DNA of 64,000 nucleotides from Nostoc sp. 'Lobaria pulmonaria (5183) cyanobiont'. Its GTDB lineage: Bacteria; Cyanobacteriota; Cyanobacteriia; Cyanobacteriales; Nostocaceae. Positions 53,488 to 63,729 of the stretch are shown here, one piece after another. How positions within the stretch are numbered: the first letter of the stretch is position 1; every line of letters starts with the position of its first letter. Location: contig NZ_CP026692.1 of assembly GCF_002949795.1 (NCBI RefSeq), positions 5,130,545 to 5,194,544 on the forward strand, in the 5' to 3' direction. The notes below the pieces were generated by a model that worked only from the letters and a program-made list of their open reading frames with translations, ran no database searches and had not been told where the DNA came from. The translations under genes were made by a program, and so were the position numbers.

Positions 53488-54915
53488 ATGGTAGAAAAGT
53501 ACAAATTCATAAGTAATTCCCTTTCAATGATACTCAATCGGTTAGCACAAAGCATTACAGCATTTGTATTAACCGCTTCTATTGCTCGTACTTTAGGAGC
53601 TGAGGCTTTAGGGCAGTATCTACTCGCATATAGCTACTATTTTATTTTTGTGGGCATTGCCTCACAAGGGCTAAAGACATTATTTACTAGAGAACTAGCT
53701 CGTGAGCCACAAAAAACACCAGTCTATCTAATGAGTGGTACGTGGCTACAGTTAATATTTAGTTTATTTAGTTATGCGGCATTGGTAATTGTAGTGTTTT
53801 TGCTTCCCTATAGTTCCAAGACCTCGACTGTTTGTTACATAATGGGCTTAACGATCGTTCCTTTTGCGCTTTCTAATATCACAGAGGCGATTTTTCAAGC
53901 TAAAGAAAAGATGCATCTGATAGCGCTCGCTACAGTACCAGTCTATATCTTACGCCTAGTAATAATGATTTGGGCGATGCAACTCAAATATGGAATTGAA
54001 TATTTGGGGGCGATCCTAGTTTTTTCAGAAACACTAATTTTGGTAATTGAATGGATTTTTATAGTTCGGTTAGTAAAAATACAATGGCAGATTGATAGGA
54101 GTTTTATCTTTAATACAATTAAAAGTGCACGTACATTTTTTGCTATTGAAGCAATAGCTGTAGTTAGTGGCAGAATTCAAATATTGATTCTTTCATTGTT
54201 AGGAAATGAGCTTTTAGTAGGTCTATTTGGTGGAATAACACAATTATTACAACCCTTTTTGATTATTGCTAACAGTATAGCTTTAGCAATATTTCCAAGA
54301 TTTTCAAAGGCAGTAGAGCAAGGACGTGACAAGCAGAGGCAGATAGCTGAAAATCTGATTGAAATCCTACTAATTATAGCATTGCCTTTATATCTTGGAA
54401 TCTTACTGTTTGGCAAAGATTTACTAGTTTTTCTCTATAATGCTAGCTTTGCTGAAGCAAATATAGCCCTTGTTTTAAGTGCTGCATCACTCGTTTTTTT
54501 ACCGTTTACACGCTCACTGAGTTATGTACTTGTAGCCAATGGTTTCGAGATAGTGAACCTACGTGAAGTAGTTTTTACCACTACATTAGGGAGCTTGGGA
54601 GGTGTGGTATTAGTTTCGCACTATCAGTTACTAGGTGCAGCTTTAATGGCATTATTAATGACTATTTCTGGTTTTAGCCAGTATATTTATTTCACCTATA
54701 CTCGCCTATTTTCATTAAATTTATGGCGCATTATGCGCCGACCCTTAATAATAACTATTGTGATGCTACCTATATTAATATTATTACAAAAACTTAGCTT
54801 AGATTTTGTATTCACTCTAATTATTGCAACTTTTGCCTATGCTTTATTGGTGATTTATTTAGGTATTCGTGCGTTTGGAGGGTTTCGTTTTTTATGGTTC
54901 AAATTGTTAAAATAG
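53488..54915 (+). CDS. Wzx-like polysaccharide flippase
   Basis: The 475-residue protein is almost wholly hydrophobic with about 12 to 14 membrane segments and a start like FISNSLSMILNRLAQSITAFVLTASIARTLGAEALGQYLLAYSYYF, typical of the oligosaccharide-flippase (MATE/MOP) family. It should move lipid-linked repeat units across the inner membrane to the polymerase. Its position among sugar transferase, glycosyltransferases and a polymerase fits a Wzx/Wzy system. The substrate is unknown. The next gene starts 85 bases downstream. Confidence 0.9.
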   Translation: MVEKYKFISNSLSMILNRLAQSITAFVLTASIARTLGAEALGQYLLAYSYYFIFVGIASQGLKTLFTRELAREPQKTPVYLMSGTWLQLIFSLFSYAALVIVVFLLPYSSKTSTVCYIMGLTIVPFALSNITEAIFQAKEKMHLIALATVPVYILRLVIMIWAMQLKYGIEYLGAILVFSETLILVIEWIFIVRLVKIQWQIDRSFIFNTIKSARTFFAIEAIAVVSGRIQILILSLLGNELLVGLFGGITQLLQPFLIIANSIALAIFPRFSKAVEQGRDKQRQIAENLIEILLIIALPLYLGILLFGKDLLVFLYNASFAEANIALVLSAASLVFLPFTRSLSYVLVANGFEIVNLREVVFTTTLGSLGGVVLVSHYQLLGAALMALLMTISGFSQYIYFTYTRLFSLNLWRIMRRPLIITIVMLPILILLQKLSLDFVFTLIIATFAYALLVIYLGIRAFGGFRFLWFKLLK

Positions 54916-55000
54916 CAGTAATTCGTTTAAGATAAATTTTTATTGTTAACTCATAAAAAATGGTGTAATAAATAATTAAAGTGAAGGTATAATTCTAATT

Positions 55001-56104
55001 ATGATTAAAGTTGCTTTATTACATTTTGGCTTTGAAGATTACACCATTGAATTAGCAAACAGTCTGGTTAAATATGTTGATTTAACGCTAATTCACCCGG
55101 AAAAATTCTCAGATGTCTGTATGAATGTTCTTGATTCCAGTATCCGCGTGATTAGCTTTAAAAAACCACGGATTCGCGACCCGCGCAACCTCTTGTCTAT
55201 GTACGCAATGATGCGTATTATCAAAGACATACAGCCAGATATTTTGCATGTGCAAGAAACTAACGATCCTTGGTATGATTGGACTTTGTTACTCAACAAG
55301 ATGCCACCACTGGTGACAACCATCCACGATATATTCCGTCACCCAGGGGATAGGATGGCTGTATTCGGTTCAGAGTATACCAGGCGTATTGCCTTCTATC
55401 GTTCCCAACAATTGATTGTCCATACTCATCAACTCAAAAAAATTCTAACTGAACAATTTCGTATACCTCAAGAGCGAGTCAATGTTTTACCACATGGGGA
55501 ACTTGGTAGTTTGTATCAGCGTCGGGGTAATCAGAATAGTCAGACTCGCGATCCAAATACATTAATATTTTTTGGACGCATCTGGCCCTATAAAGGATTG
55601 AAATATTTGCTTGAGGCTATGCCTTTAATTGCTGAACGTATACCTGAAGTTAAGCTGATTATCGCTGGACGGGGAGAAAGCATAAAACAATATTTCCCTA
55701 ATGGTTATGATGAAAAACACTACGAAATTATCAATGACTTTATCCCCCTTGAAAAAGTAAGTAATTTATTTCAACGCAGTACGATAACAGTTCTACCATA
55801 CATAGAAGCCTCTCAAAGTGGTGTAGCAGCCTTATCTTATGGGATGGGAGCACTGGTTGTAGCCTCTGAAGTAGGGGGATTAAGTGAGATAATTCAGCAT
55901 AAAAGAGATGGGTTATTAGTTCCACCTTGTGATGTCCGATCTCTAGCTGATGCGATTATTTGTTTATTAAACGATCGCGACTTGCAACAACGTATGCAAA
56001 CTGCGGCATTAGCTCGTTGTCAGGAAGATTTAAATTGGTCAAATATTGCCGCTCAAACAGCTCAAGTTTATTATAAAGAAATGAATATGCAAAATAAAGA
56101 TTAG
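55001..56104 (+). CDS. Glycosyltransferase, GT4-like
   Basis: The 367-residue protein has the two-domain GT-B fold of family GT4. The C-terminal donor half shows FFGRIWPYKGLKYLLEAMPLI near residue 190, a VKLIIAGRGE segment near 225, and TVLPYIEASQSGVAALSYGMGALVVASEVGGLSEII with the conserved Glu pair near 267-293. It adds a sugar to the growing lipid-linked repeat. It starts 85 bases after the flippase, and the polymerase follows 10 bases after its stop, so these are one operon. Confidence 0.9.
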   Translation: MIKVALLHFGFEDYTIELANSLVKYVDLTLIHPEKFSDVCMNVLDSSIRVISFKKPRIRDPRNLLSMYAMMRIIKDIQPDILHVQETNDPWYDWTLLLNKMPPLVTTIHDIFRHPGDRMAVFGSEYTRRIAFYRSQQLIVHTHQLKKILTEQFRIPQERVNVLPHGELGSLYQRRGNQNSQTRDPNTLIFFGRIWPYKGLKYLLEAMPLIAERIPEVKLIIAGRGESIKQYFPNGYDEKHYEIINDFIPLEKVSNLFQRSTITVLPYIEASQSGVAALSYGMGALVVASEVGGLSEIIQHKRDGLLVPPCDVRSLADAIICLLNDRDLQQRMQTAALARCQEDLNWSNIAAQTAQVYYKEMNMQNKD

Positions 56105-56114
56105 TTAAATTATT

Positions 56115-57359
56115 ATGAGGAAAATACTAATTTTTGCTGAACAGGGATTCACAATTGCGAGCTTGCTAATGTATTCAGGGGCAATCTTTGTTCTCGTACT
56201 GTCAGGAGGAGCTGGACAGAATGATTTGGTAGAATATGATAGCTCCGGGGTTCGGATTATTTTTTTCGTAATCTACGCAATTACCTTCTTACTACTAGGT
56301 TTGCGTTGGAAGAAAACTCTTTATTTACTGGTCTTAAGTAAAGACCTTTTGCTTTATTGTTTACTTTTATTGGCAGCTGTTTCTATTATTTGGTCTTTTG
56401 CACCATCAACAACATTAAAAAATAGTTTTACCCTAATTAATTCCAGTTTATTTGGGCTGTATTTTGCTTCGCGATATAGCTTAAAACAGCAATTACATTT
56501 ACTAGCTTGGAATTTTGGAATTATTATGGTATTAAGTATCATTTTTGCTGTAGCTTTGCCTCAATACGGCATACAGCACGACCTTGGTGGCTCAAAGTTG
56601 CGTGGAGTATTCACGCACAAAAACGGTCTGGGAGCCAGGATGGTAACTAGTACTATGGTTTTTTTTGTCCTTGGTTATCAAGCTAAAAGACGTGGTTGGT
56701 TTTTCTGGGTAGGTTTTAGCTTGTCAATACTACTCTTACTGCTTGCCTTTTCCACTTCAGCTCTATTTAATCTATTAATTATAATGTTGGCATTTTTTGC
56801 TTTTCTAATTTGGCGTTGGCCATACCAGGTCATGGTACCAACCCTAATAATGATGGCAACAATCAGCCAAAGTTTCTATTTTTGGTTCTCTGATAACGCT
56901 GATGTCCTGTTGGGTTCAGTTGGTAAAGATGCAACACTGACGGGTCGAACAGACATTTGGCCATTAGTGTTCGATATGATTTGGAAACATCCTTGGCTTG
57001 GTTATGGTTATGGCGGATTTTGGCAAGGATGGGATGGCGAATCTGCTTATATTTGGCGCATAGTTGGATGGATGCCAAACCACCCCCACAATGGTTATCT
57101 GGCTCTTTGGTTGGATTTGGGTCTTTTAGGGTTAGGATTATTCTTTTTAGGATTTTGGCGCAATTATCTACAAGGATTCGCTTGGGTGCGTGGTACTAAA
57201 ACAGCATTAGATGTTTGGCCACTTATACATATGACATATATAGCCTTAGCTAGCCTTACTGAATCTGCCTTGCTGGAATCTAATAGTTTGAATTGGATGC
57301 TCTATGTGGCGGTATCTTTCTCAGTAAGAATGAAACATGAAATAAAAATAAAATCATGA
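56115..57359 (+). CDS. Wzy-like polysaccharide polymerase / O-antigen ligase family protein
   Basis: The 414-residue membrane protein has about ten helices and the family landmarks GVFTHKNGLGAR near residue 165, GRTDIWPLVFDMIWKHPWLGYGYGGFW near 275-300, and PHNGYLALWLDLGLLGLGLF near 325. Such proteins join lipid-linked repeats in the periplasm (Wzy) or attach chains to lipid A (WaaL); the cluster context favours a polymerase. It starts 10 bases after the glycosyltransferase stop. Confidence 0.87.
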   Translation: MRKILIFAEQGFTIASLLMYSGAIFVLVLSGGAGQNDLVEYDSSGVRIIFFVIYAITFLLLGLRWKKTLYLLVLSKDLLLYCLLLLAAVSIIWSFAPSTTLKNSFTLINSSLFGLYFASRYSLKQQLHLLAWNFGIIMVLSIIFAVALPQYGIQHDLGGSKLRGVFTHKNGLGARMVTSTMVFFVLGYQAKRRGWFFWVGFSLSILLLLLAFSTSALFNLLIIMLAFFAFLIWRWPYQVMVPTLIMMATISQSFYFWFSDNADVLLGSVGKDATLTGRTDIWPLVFDMIWKHPWLGYGYGGFWQGWDGESAYIWRIVGWMPNHPHNGYLALWLDLGLLGLGLFFLGFWRNYLQGFAWVRGTKTALDVWPLIHMTYIALASLTESALLESNSLNWMLYVAVSFSVRMKHEIKIKS

Positions 57360-57576
57360 AAAAAACAAAGTGTACAGCATAGAACTTTCAAAAATGTTCT
57401 AAAGCCATTGTTTTTGTAGTGGGGATTCAGACCATACGAAGATCGCTATAAGCGTTTTCTGAGGGCGTGCATTATTTGAAAAAAGTCTTTCAACCTGAGA
57501 AGATTGAAAAATAATCGCATTTTGAGAATATTTTAAGATAATATGCGATGATTAAAACCATGGAAAAAATATTAAA

Positions 57577-58140
57577 ATGAGCAACTCTAATTCTATTGTT
57601 GATACATCAACCAACAATAGACAAATTACTAAAAAAGTGCAACCTATATTGTATCGAAGTAAAAGTCTCAAAATTATCCTGTTAGGACCTAGCTTACTCC
57701 AACAGGGTGGAATTTCCAATTACGAGAAGCTTTTTTTGGAGTATGCTCCTTCTGAGGTTCACATTTGTCATATAATTACTCACGAAGAAGGAGCTATAGC
57801 AATAAAAATTATAGTATTTTTGAAAGCTATATGGAAATTTGTGTGGATGTTAGTGAGGGAAGAAGTTGATATTGTTCAACTTGAAATTTCCCAGCGCGGC
57901 AGTGTTTTACGACAAGGAATTATGACATTTTTAGCTTGGGTATTTCACAAGCCGATAATTCTACATGATCATCGTAGTCAATTCCATGTTTTCTACGCTG
58001 AACTGTCTTTGATTGAAAATGAGGCTTTGAGGCTTTCTCTAGGAGCGAAGGCGAGAACAAGTGTTTTTCCTCTAGATATAAAAAAACATTGGATTTATTT
58101 TATGGATTTATATGGCTCAGTATTAAATTTAAGATGCTAG
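57577..58140 (+). pseudogene. Glycosyltransferase with internal deletion
   Basis: The 187-codon frame encodes the N-terminal acceptor half of a GT4-type enzyme (LKIILLGPSLLQQGGISNYEKLF near residue 31, VDIVQLEIS, KPIILHDHRS near 128). Just after AEL, near base 58005, it runs straight into text like the far C-terminal end of such enzymes (LIENEALRLSLGAKARTSV). The whole nucleotide-sugar-binding domain (about 190 residues) is missing, in frame. The product cannot be a normal glycosyltransferase. Whether the short protein is made is unknown. Confidence 0.75.
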
Positions 58141-58208
58141 ATGAAGATTGCCTTATGGGCTTGATTGTTTTGTACTTCATCAAAGAATAACAACTGGACT
58201 GGATAGAT

Positions 58209-59510
58209 ATGAAAATTAGCATTTTTGGTTTGGGATATGTGGGTGCCGTAACAGCAGCTTGCCTGGCACGAGATGGACACGAAGTAATTGGGGTAGATGT
58301 AAATCCTGAAAAAGTGGATTTGATCGCCAAGGGAGAGTCGCCCATTGTAGAGCCACAGCTGAGTCAGTTGCTAGTTGACGGAGTGGCAGCTAACTTAATC
58401 AGAGCTACTACAGATGCTGAAGCGGCTGTGCTAGCATCAGATGTTTCACTCATTAGCGTCGGCACACCTCCAAGAGAGAGGGGAGAACCGGATCTTACCT
58501 ACGTTTGGAATGTGTGCAAGCAGATTGGAAAAGCTGCCATCCATAAAACTGAAAGCCATGTGGTTGTGTTGCGTAGCACTGTCCCTCCAGGAACATTGGA
58601 AAAGTGTCAAAACCTGCTAGATAGTCTCATAGGTGATAATTCTATTCATCTAGCATTTAATCCAGAGTTTTTACGCGAAGGTTCGGCTATCAAAGATTAC
58701 GATCAACCACCTTACACCATTATCGGTACTGAATCTCCTGTGGCAGAAGCTGCAGTACGGCAGATGTATGCCACAGTAGATGCACCGTTCACAGTAGTCC
58801 AACCTTCTGTGGCGGAAATGGTTAAATATGTGGCCAATTGCTGGCACGCTGCTAAGGTGGGGTTTGCTAATGAAATCGGACGAGTCGCCAAAGCCTTTGG
58901 CGTAGATGGACGGGAAGTAATGAATATCATTGTGCAGGACACGAAGTTAAATATTTCCCCTGTTTACATGCGTCCTGGATTTGCCTACGGTGGTTCCTGT
59001 CTGCCCAAAGATTTGAGTGCTTTGCTTTACCACGCAAAGAATATGGATGTACCAGTTCCCCTACTAAACGCCCTCCCAACTACTAATAGCCTTCAAGTTG
59101 ATTTGGCTGCCCAACAGGTGTTACGCCTTGGAGTCAGACAGATTGCTGTCTTGGGATTGGCATTCAAACCAGGTACAGATGATTTAAGAGAAAGTCCAGC
59201 GGTACTGCTAGTCAAGCGGTTGATTGGAGAAGGCTGTCAGGTGAAAATTTATGACCCCGCGGTATATGAGGCCCGACTAATGGGAACCAACCTTGACTAT
59301 ATCCAGAGTAACCTGCCTCATTTTGAGGCGTTGCTAGTACCAAATTCCCAGCAAGCTTTGGAGGGAGCAGATCTGGCAGTGGTTACGCATGCTACACCAG
59401 AGTTTCGCCAAGTACTACTCGAGGCCCCCAAAGGAATACAAATTTTGGATCTAGCCGGGGTCTTGAATCAAACAACTAAGGAGTTAGGTTATCATGGCAT
59501 CGCATGGTAG
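58209..59510 (+). CDS. UDP-glucose/GDP-mannose 6-dehydrogenase (AlgD/Ugd type)
   Basis: The 433-residue enzyme oxidises the C6 of a nucleotide sugar to a uronic acid with NAD+. Features are the Rossmann start MKISIFGLGYVGAVTAACLARDGHEVIGVD, the RSTVPPGT segment near residue 119, the catalytic Cys in GGSCLPKDL near 263, and the C-terminal NAD-binding part with AVLGLAFKPGTDDLRESPA near 317. The N-terminal sequence is closer to GDP-mannose dehydrogenases (AlgD), but substrate cannot be settled from sequence. A uronic acid would make the polymer acidic. The next gene begins 17 bases before its stop. Confidence 0.93.
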   Translation: MKISIFGLGYVGAVTAACLARDGHEVIGVDVNPEKVDLIAKGESPIVEPQLSQLLVDGVAANLIRATTDAEAAVLASDVSLISVGTPPRERGEPDLTYVWNVCKQIGKAAIHKTESHVVVLRSTVPPGTLEKCQNLLDSLIGDNSIHLAFNPEFLREGSAIKDYDQPPYTIIGTESPVAEAAVRQMYATVDAPFTVVQPSVAEMVKYVANCWHAAKVGFANEIGRVAKAFGVDGREVMNIIVQDTKLNISPVYMRPGFAYGGSCLPKDLSALLYHAKNMDVPVPLLNALPTTNSLQVDLAAQQVLRLGVRQIAVLGLAFKPGTDDLRESPAVLLVKRLIGEGCQVKIYDPAVYEARLMGTNLDYIQSNLPHFEALLVPNSQQALEGADLAVVTHATPEFRQVLLEAPKGIQILDLAGVLNQTTKELGYHGIAW

Positions 59511-60690
59511 GGTACTGATTATTGTCGAAAACCTCCCGCTTCCCTTTGATCGGCGCGTATGGATGGAAGCCACCACCCTGACAAAAGCTGGGTATGAAGT
59601 TTCGGTGATTTGTCCCAAAGGTAAAGGCTTTGAACAAGAATACGAGGTAATCGATCAGGTTCATATTTATCGCCACCAAATGCCACCTGATATCAGCTCG
59701 GTCTCAGGATATTTAAGGGAGTATGGTACAGCTCTTTTTTGGGAGTTTCGCCTTGCTCATCGGGTGTGGCGAGAGCGAGGGTTTGATATCGTTCACATTT
59801 GCAATCCTCCAGATCTACTGTTTTTGGTGGCAGGATGGTTCAAGTTGTTCAAGGGTGTAAAAGTCATATTTGACCACCATGATATCAATCTAGAGATGTA
59901 CGAAGCTAAGTATGGACGACGAGACATTTTTTATTATGGGCTCTCGTTGGTGGAGCGATTGACCTTTGCGACAGCAGATGTAGTTATCTCAACTAATGAA
60001 TCTTACCTCTCGGTAGCACTTACCCGTGGAGGCAAGAGTCCAAAGGATGTCTTCGTTGTTCGCAGTGGACCTGACCTTTCCCGTTTTCAACCCGTACCGC
60101 CCAACCCACTCTACCGTAAAGGTCGAAAGTATTTGGTGGGGTATGTTGGTGTTATGGGAGAACCGGAGGGAATCGATTACCTGCTGCAATCGGTGCGCTA
60201 CATTGTCTATGAAAAAAAACGCCAGGATATTCAGTTTATGCTCATCGGTAGTGGACCGATGTTTGAGAAGCTTCAGGCACTATCTGAAGAGTTAGAAGTT
60301 AAGGAGTTTGTAGAATTTACCGGGCGTATTCCTGATAATGAACTTTTGGCACGACTTTCTAGCTGTGATGTATGTGCTAATCCCGATAAAAAAATGCCCT
60401 ACAATGATCGTTCGACTATGAACAAGATCATGGAGTACATGGCAATGCGAAAACCCATTGTTCAGTTTGACCTTTTGGAAGGAAGGCGATCGGCAGAGGG
60501 AGCATCTGTTTATGCCAAAGGCAACGATGTGGTGGATTTTGCCGAGAACATTCTTGAACTTTTAGAGGACACTGAGCGGCGACAAAAGATGGGAGAGCTA
60601 GGTAGACAAAGAATGGAGGAGAAACTAGAGTGGCGACATCAAGTACCTAAGCTGTTAGAAGCTTATGAGAAAGCTTGGCAACGTAAGTAG
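59494..60690 (+). CDS. Glycosyltransferase, GT4-like
   Basis: The 398-residue protein starts RVLIIVENLPLPFDRRVWMEATTLTKAGYEVSVICPKGKG, a start shared by many exopolysaccharide glycosyltransferases, and has a donor-binding half with VGYVGVMGEPEGIDYLLQS near residue 215 and NPDKKMPYNDRSTMNKIMEYMAMRKPIVQFD near 297-325. It overlaps the dehydrogenase gene by 17 bases, so translation is probably coupled and it may use the uronic acid made by that enzyme (inference). Confidence 0.9.
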   Translation: MASHGRVLIIVENLPLPFDRRVWMEATTLTKAGYEVSVICPKGKGFEQEYEVIDQVHIYRHQMPPDISSVSGYLREYGTALFWEFRLAHRVWRERGFDIVHICNPPDLLFLVAGWFKLFKGVKVIFDHHDINLEMYEAKYGRRDIFYYGLSLVERLTFATADVVISTNESYLSVALTRGGKSPKDVFVVRSGPDLSRFQPVPPNPLYRKGRKYLVGYVGVMGEPEGIDYLLQSVRYIVYEKKRQDIQFMLIGSGPMFEKLQALSEELEVKEFVEFTGRIPDNELLARLSSCDVCANPDKKMPYNDRSTMNKIMEYMAMRKPIVQFDLLEGRRSAEGASVYAKGNDVVDFAENILELLEDTERRQKMGELGRQRMEEKLEWRHQVPKLLEAYEKAWQRK

Positions 60691-61500
60691 CAACACGGCA
60701 GATGGAAATGTCGTGAGAATATATTCGTAATTTGATGAGGTTAAGCAATCAGGAGGAAATTTTGATCTTCAAAAACCTCAAATTGACTAACGCTCTTTTA
60801 TGGCTTTGGGCAGAAAATAATCAAGGCTAAATGATGAAAGTCCCTTAACGGATGAGGCTGTGTCCGCTATGGATGAAGGAAACAAAAGTAAAGCTACGAA
60901 AAAAGTTCAAAGCTCTCAGACTCGTCGAGTTGTTAATCGTGCCACCAATGCTTTGCGTATGGTCGCACAAACCGCAGGAAAGTGCCATTCTGCATTGGGC
61001 ACATTTATATCGTCGCTTACGTTCCCGACTTGGCGCCCCTAAAGCCATTACTGCTACTGCTCATAAGATAAGATAGCGCGGATTTTCTACCAACTTTGGA
61101 CAACAGGAAGAAATTATACCGATCCTGGTATGGATTATTATGAGCAGTGTTACCGAGAGCGAATGGTTAATAACCTCCACAAAAAACATTAGGCTTTTGG
61201 TTTTGAGCTTATTCCTCAACCTGAAGCAAATACAGTTTTTTAGAAGAGGGTTAATTGAACCATAAATCAGCATGAATTGGTATCGCATGTGCTTTTAATA
61301 ATGCTCCTCGACCTCCTAAGTATTGGCTCTTAGATTCCTGAAACCAAAGCCTGTAAATGATTTCAGGTTTTTTAACTTAAATAGTCTATACTATATATAT
61401 TGTAAAATAGTGTCACTCTTAGTTAATAGGTGTGCTTTGTAGCTACTCAGAGTAGATCAATATTGAGTTTGTTTCTTAAGACCTGTACTTTGGAAGATTT
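60691..61500. other. Region with IS110 relic upstream of the Wzc-like gene
   Basis: Apart from the transposase relic at 60860-61243 no gene is seen. The last 200 bases before 61501 should hold the promoter of the chain-length gene. Confidence 0.6.
60860..61243 (+). pseudogene. IS110-family transposase relic, C-terminal part
   Basis: Three frames together encode the end of an IS110/IS116/IS902-type transposase: RRVVNRATNALRMVAQTAGKCHSALG (first frame), then YRRLRSRLGAPKAITATAHK (second), then IARIFYQLWTTGRNYTDPGMDYYEQCYRERMVNNLHKK and FGFELIPQPE (third), ending TAG 61241-61243. At least two frameshifts and one stop disrupt it, and the N-terminal DEDD part and element ends are missing. It is dead. 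Confidence 0.9.
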
Positions 61501-63729
61501 ATGTCAGAAAAATCTATGGAATCTAGAGAATCTATTGATTTAGACCTTAGTCGTTACTTATTGATATTGAAACGGTGGTGGCTACCGGCTTTCAGTATAT
61601 TTGTGGCGACAGTTATTCTGAGTGCCATATCTACACAATTTCTGAAGCCAGACTATGAAGCAGAAGGAAAACTGTTATTTAGAGTTCCCAGTTTTAAAGT
61701 AGGAGGCAATAATCTTTCTCCTGGTACCGCTGAAGGAGGAGACTCAGGAGATTTGAAACCATTGGTAGCAACTCAAAATCCCATAAGCAGTCAGATAGAA
61801 GTTATTTCTTCCCCAGCTTTATTGCAACGGACAATAGACAAACTACAACTCAAAGACAACGAAGGTGAACCTCTGGAGGTGAAAGAACTACTAAAAGTCC
61901 TGAACCTAAAAATTGTTGGTGGGACAGATGTATTGCGTATTGCTTATAGAAGTCACGATCCTGAAGAAGCAGCGGCAGTAGTTAACACAATTATGAGGTT
62001 TTATTTAGAAAATGATATTCTGACAAATCGCTCTGAGGCAGGAGCAACTCGTCAGTTTATGGCCAAGCAACTTCCTACAACTCAAGCTGCTGTTGACAAT
62101 GCAGAAGTAGCGCTACGTATATTTAAACAAAAGCATCAGATTGCAGATTTAGCAGAAGAGACAAGGTCAGCTGTTGCGACTATTGGAAATCTAGATAATG
62201 AGATGAATACTGTCAAAGCTCAACTGGATGAGGTAAATGCCCAAACCAATGAACTGCGGCAGAAAGTAGAGCTAAATTCTCAGGAAGCGATCGCTGTGAG
62301 TGCCCTCAGTCAGTCACCAGCAGTACAGGGAATTCTTACACAACTCCAAGAGACTGATCGGCAGTTAGCGGTTGAACGCAGCCGTTTTCTAGATGACAAT
62401 CCAATAATTATTAACCTAGAAGCAAAAAAAGCTAATTTAAAATCTCTCCTGCAACAGCAAGTTGGGCAGACTATTGGCAATCAAACACAAGTTCCTCAGA
62501 GCCTATTGCAGATTGGAGAACTCAGACAAAGCCTGATACAAAACTTTTTGCAATCAGAAATACAACGTTTTGGTTTAACTCAAAGACTCTCCTCTCTATA
62601 TAATTCTCGTGTCAAGTACGAACAGCGGGTGAAACTCATACCCCAGCTGGCACAAAACCAGCGAGAGTTGGATCGGAAAGTTGAAGTTGCAGAATCAACC
62701 TATCAAACTCTATTGAAAAAGGTTCAAGAGCTACAGTTAGTTGAAAATACAAATACGCCTAGTTCCCGGATTATTGCTCAGGCTTTAGTGCCCGAAGATC
62801 CTACATTAACCAAAACAATAATTGTTTTGGTGCTAGGAGTCATGTTCGGTTTGTTTTTTGCTACCACAACTGTACTTTTTCTCGCGATGAGAGATAGATC
62901 TCTAAAAACACTTAAAGAGATTAGAGATGTATTTGGATATACTTTGCTAGGAATTGTTCCTTTGTCTGTTAAAAAGCTTCGTTCTCGTTATTCAAATGCA
63001 GAATCAATATCTCAAACAATTGCCGTCAGGGATACTCCCCACTCTTTAACGAGCGAAATGTACCGGATGATTCAAGCAAATCTGAAATTCTTAAGTTCAG
63101 ATCATTTGCTCAAAACCATTGTGATTACTAGCGCAGTTCCTAAAGAAGGCAAGTCTACAGTTTCAGCTAATTTGGCAGCAGCGATCGCTCAACTAGGACG
63201 TCAAGTTTTACTGATCGATGCAGATATGCGAGTTCCTTCTCAGCATCATCTCTGGCAACTAACCAATGAAGTTGGTTTGAGTGAGGTTCTTGTAGGTCAG
63301 GCTGAATTTGAGATTGCCGTATCTAAGGTAATGGACAACCTTGATGTTTTAACTGCTGGAGTTAGACCTCCCAACCCACTTGCTTTGCTTGACTCAAAAC
63401 GGATGGCATCACTCATTGAGAATTTCTCGTCTCAGTATAAATATGACTTTGTAATTATTGATGCTCCTCCACTACTTTTGGCAGCCGATGCTTTGACTTT
63501 AAGCCAAATGACTGATGGTATTTTGTTAGTAGCCCGACCTGGAATAATTGATTCCAACAGTGCTAATGCTGCTCAAGAGATATTAGAGAGATCCAATTAC
63601 AACGTTTTAGGTTTAGTAGTCAACGGAGTCATTGATAAAAATGAATCTAGTAGTTATAAATATCATTCTCACGAATATTTTAAACCAAGAGAGTTGACAA
63701 AAGAGTTGAAGGGACTGGCGAAAAAATAA
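61501..63729 (+). CDS. Wzc-like polysaccharide chain-length regulator and tyrosine kinase
   Basis: The 742-residue protein combines a Wzz-type co-polymerase with a bacterial tyrosine kinase. Residues 15-110 are the Wzz domain with the first membrane helix at 27-46; a long coiled-coil periplasmic part lies at about 190-430; the second helix is near 435-460. The cytoplasmic BY-kinase (about 510-742) has Walker A SAVPKEGKSTVSANLAAA near 550, LLIDADMR near 575 and FVIIDAPPLL near 650. The C-terminal tail holds only a few Tyr (SYKYHSHEYFK), fewer than usual. It controls polymer length and export with the Wzx/Wzy genes upstream. Confidence 0.94.
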   Translation: MSEKSMESRESIDLDLSRYLLILKRWWLPAFSIFVATVILSAISTQFLKPDYEAEGKLLFRVPSFKVGGNNLSPGTAEGGDSGDLKPLVATQNPISSQIEVISSPALLQRTIDKLQLKDNEGEPLEVKELLKVLNLKIVGGTDVLRIAYRSHDPEEAAAVVNTIMRFYLENDILTNRSEAGATRQFMAKQLPTTQAAVDNAEVALRIFKQKHQIADLAEETRSAVATIGNLDNEMNTVKAQLDEVNAQTNELRQKVELNSQEAIAVSALSQSPAVQGILTQLQETDRQLAVERSRFLDDNPIIINLEAKKANLKSLLQQQVGQTIGNQTQVPQSLLQIGELRQSLIQNFLQSEIQRFGLTQRLSSLYNSRVKYEQRVKLIPQLAQNQRELDRKVEVAESTYQTLLKKVQELQLVENTNTPSSRIIAQALVPEDPTLTKTIIVLVLGVMFGLFFATTTVLFLAMRDRSLKTLKEIRDVFGYTLLGIVPLSVKKLRSRYSNAESISQTIAVRDTPHSLTSEMYRMIQANLKFLSSDHLLKTIVITSAVPKEGKSTVSANLAAAIAQLGRQVLLIDADMRVPSQHHLWQLTNEVGLSEVLVGQAEFEIAVSKVMDNLDVLTAGVRPPNPLALLDSKRMASLIENFSSQYKYDFVIIDAPPLLLAADALTLSQMTDGILLVARPGIIDSNSANAAQEILERSNYNVLGLVVNGVIDKNESSSYKYHSHEYFKPRELTKELKGLAKK

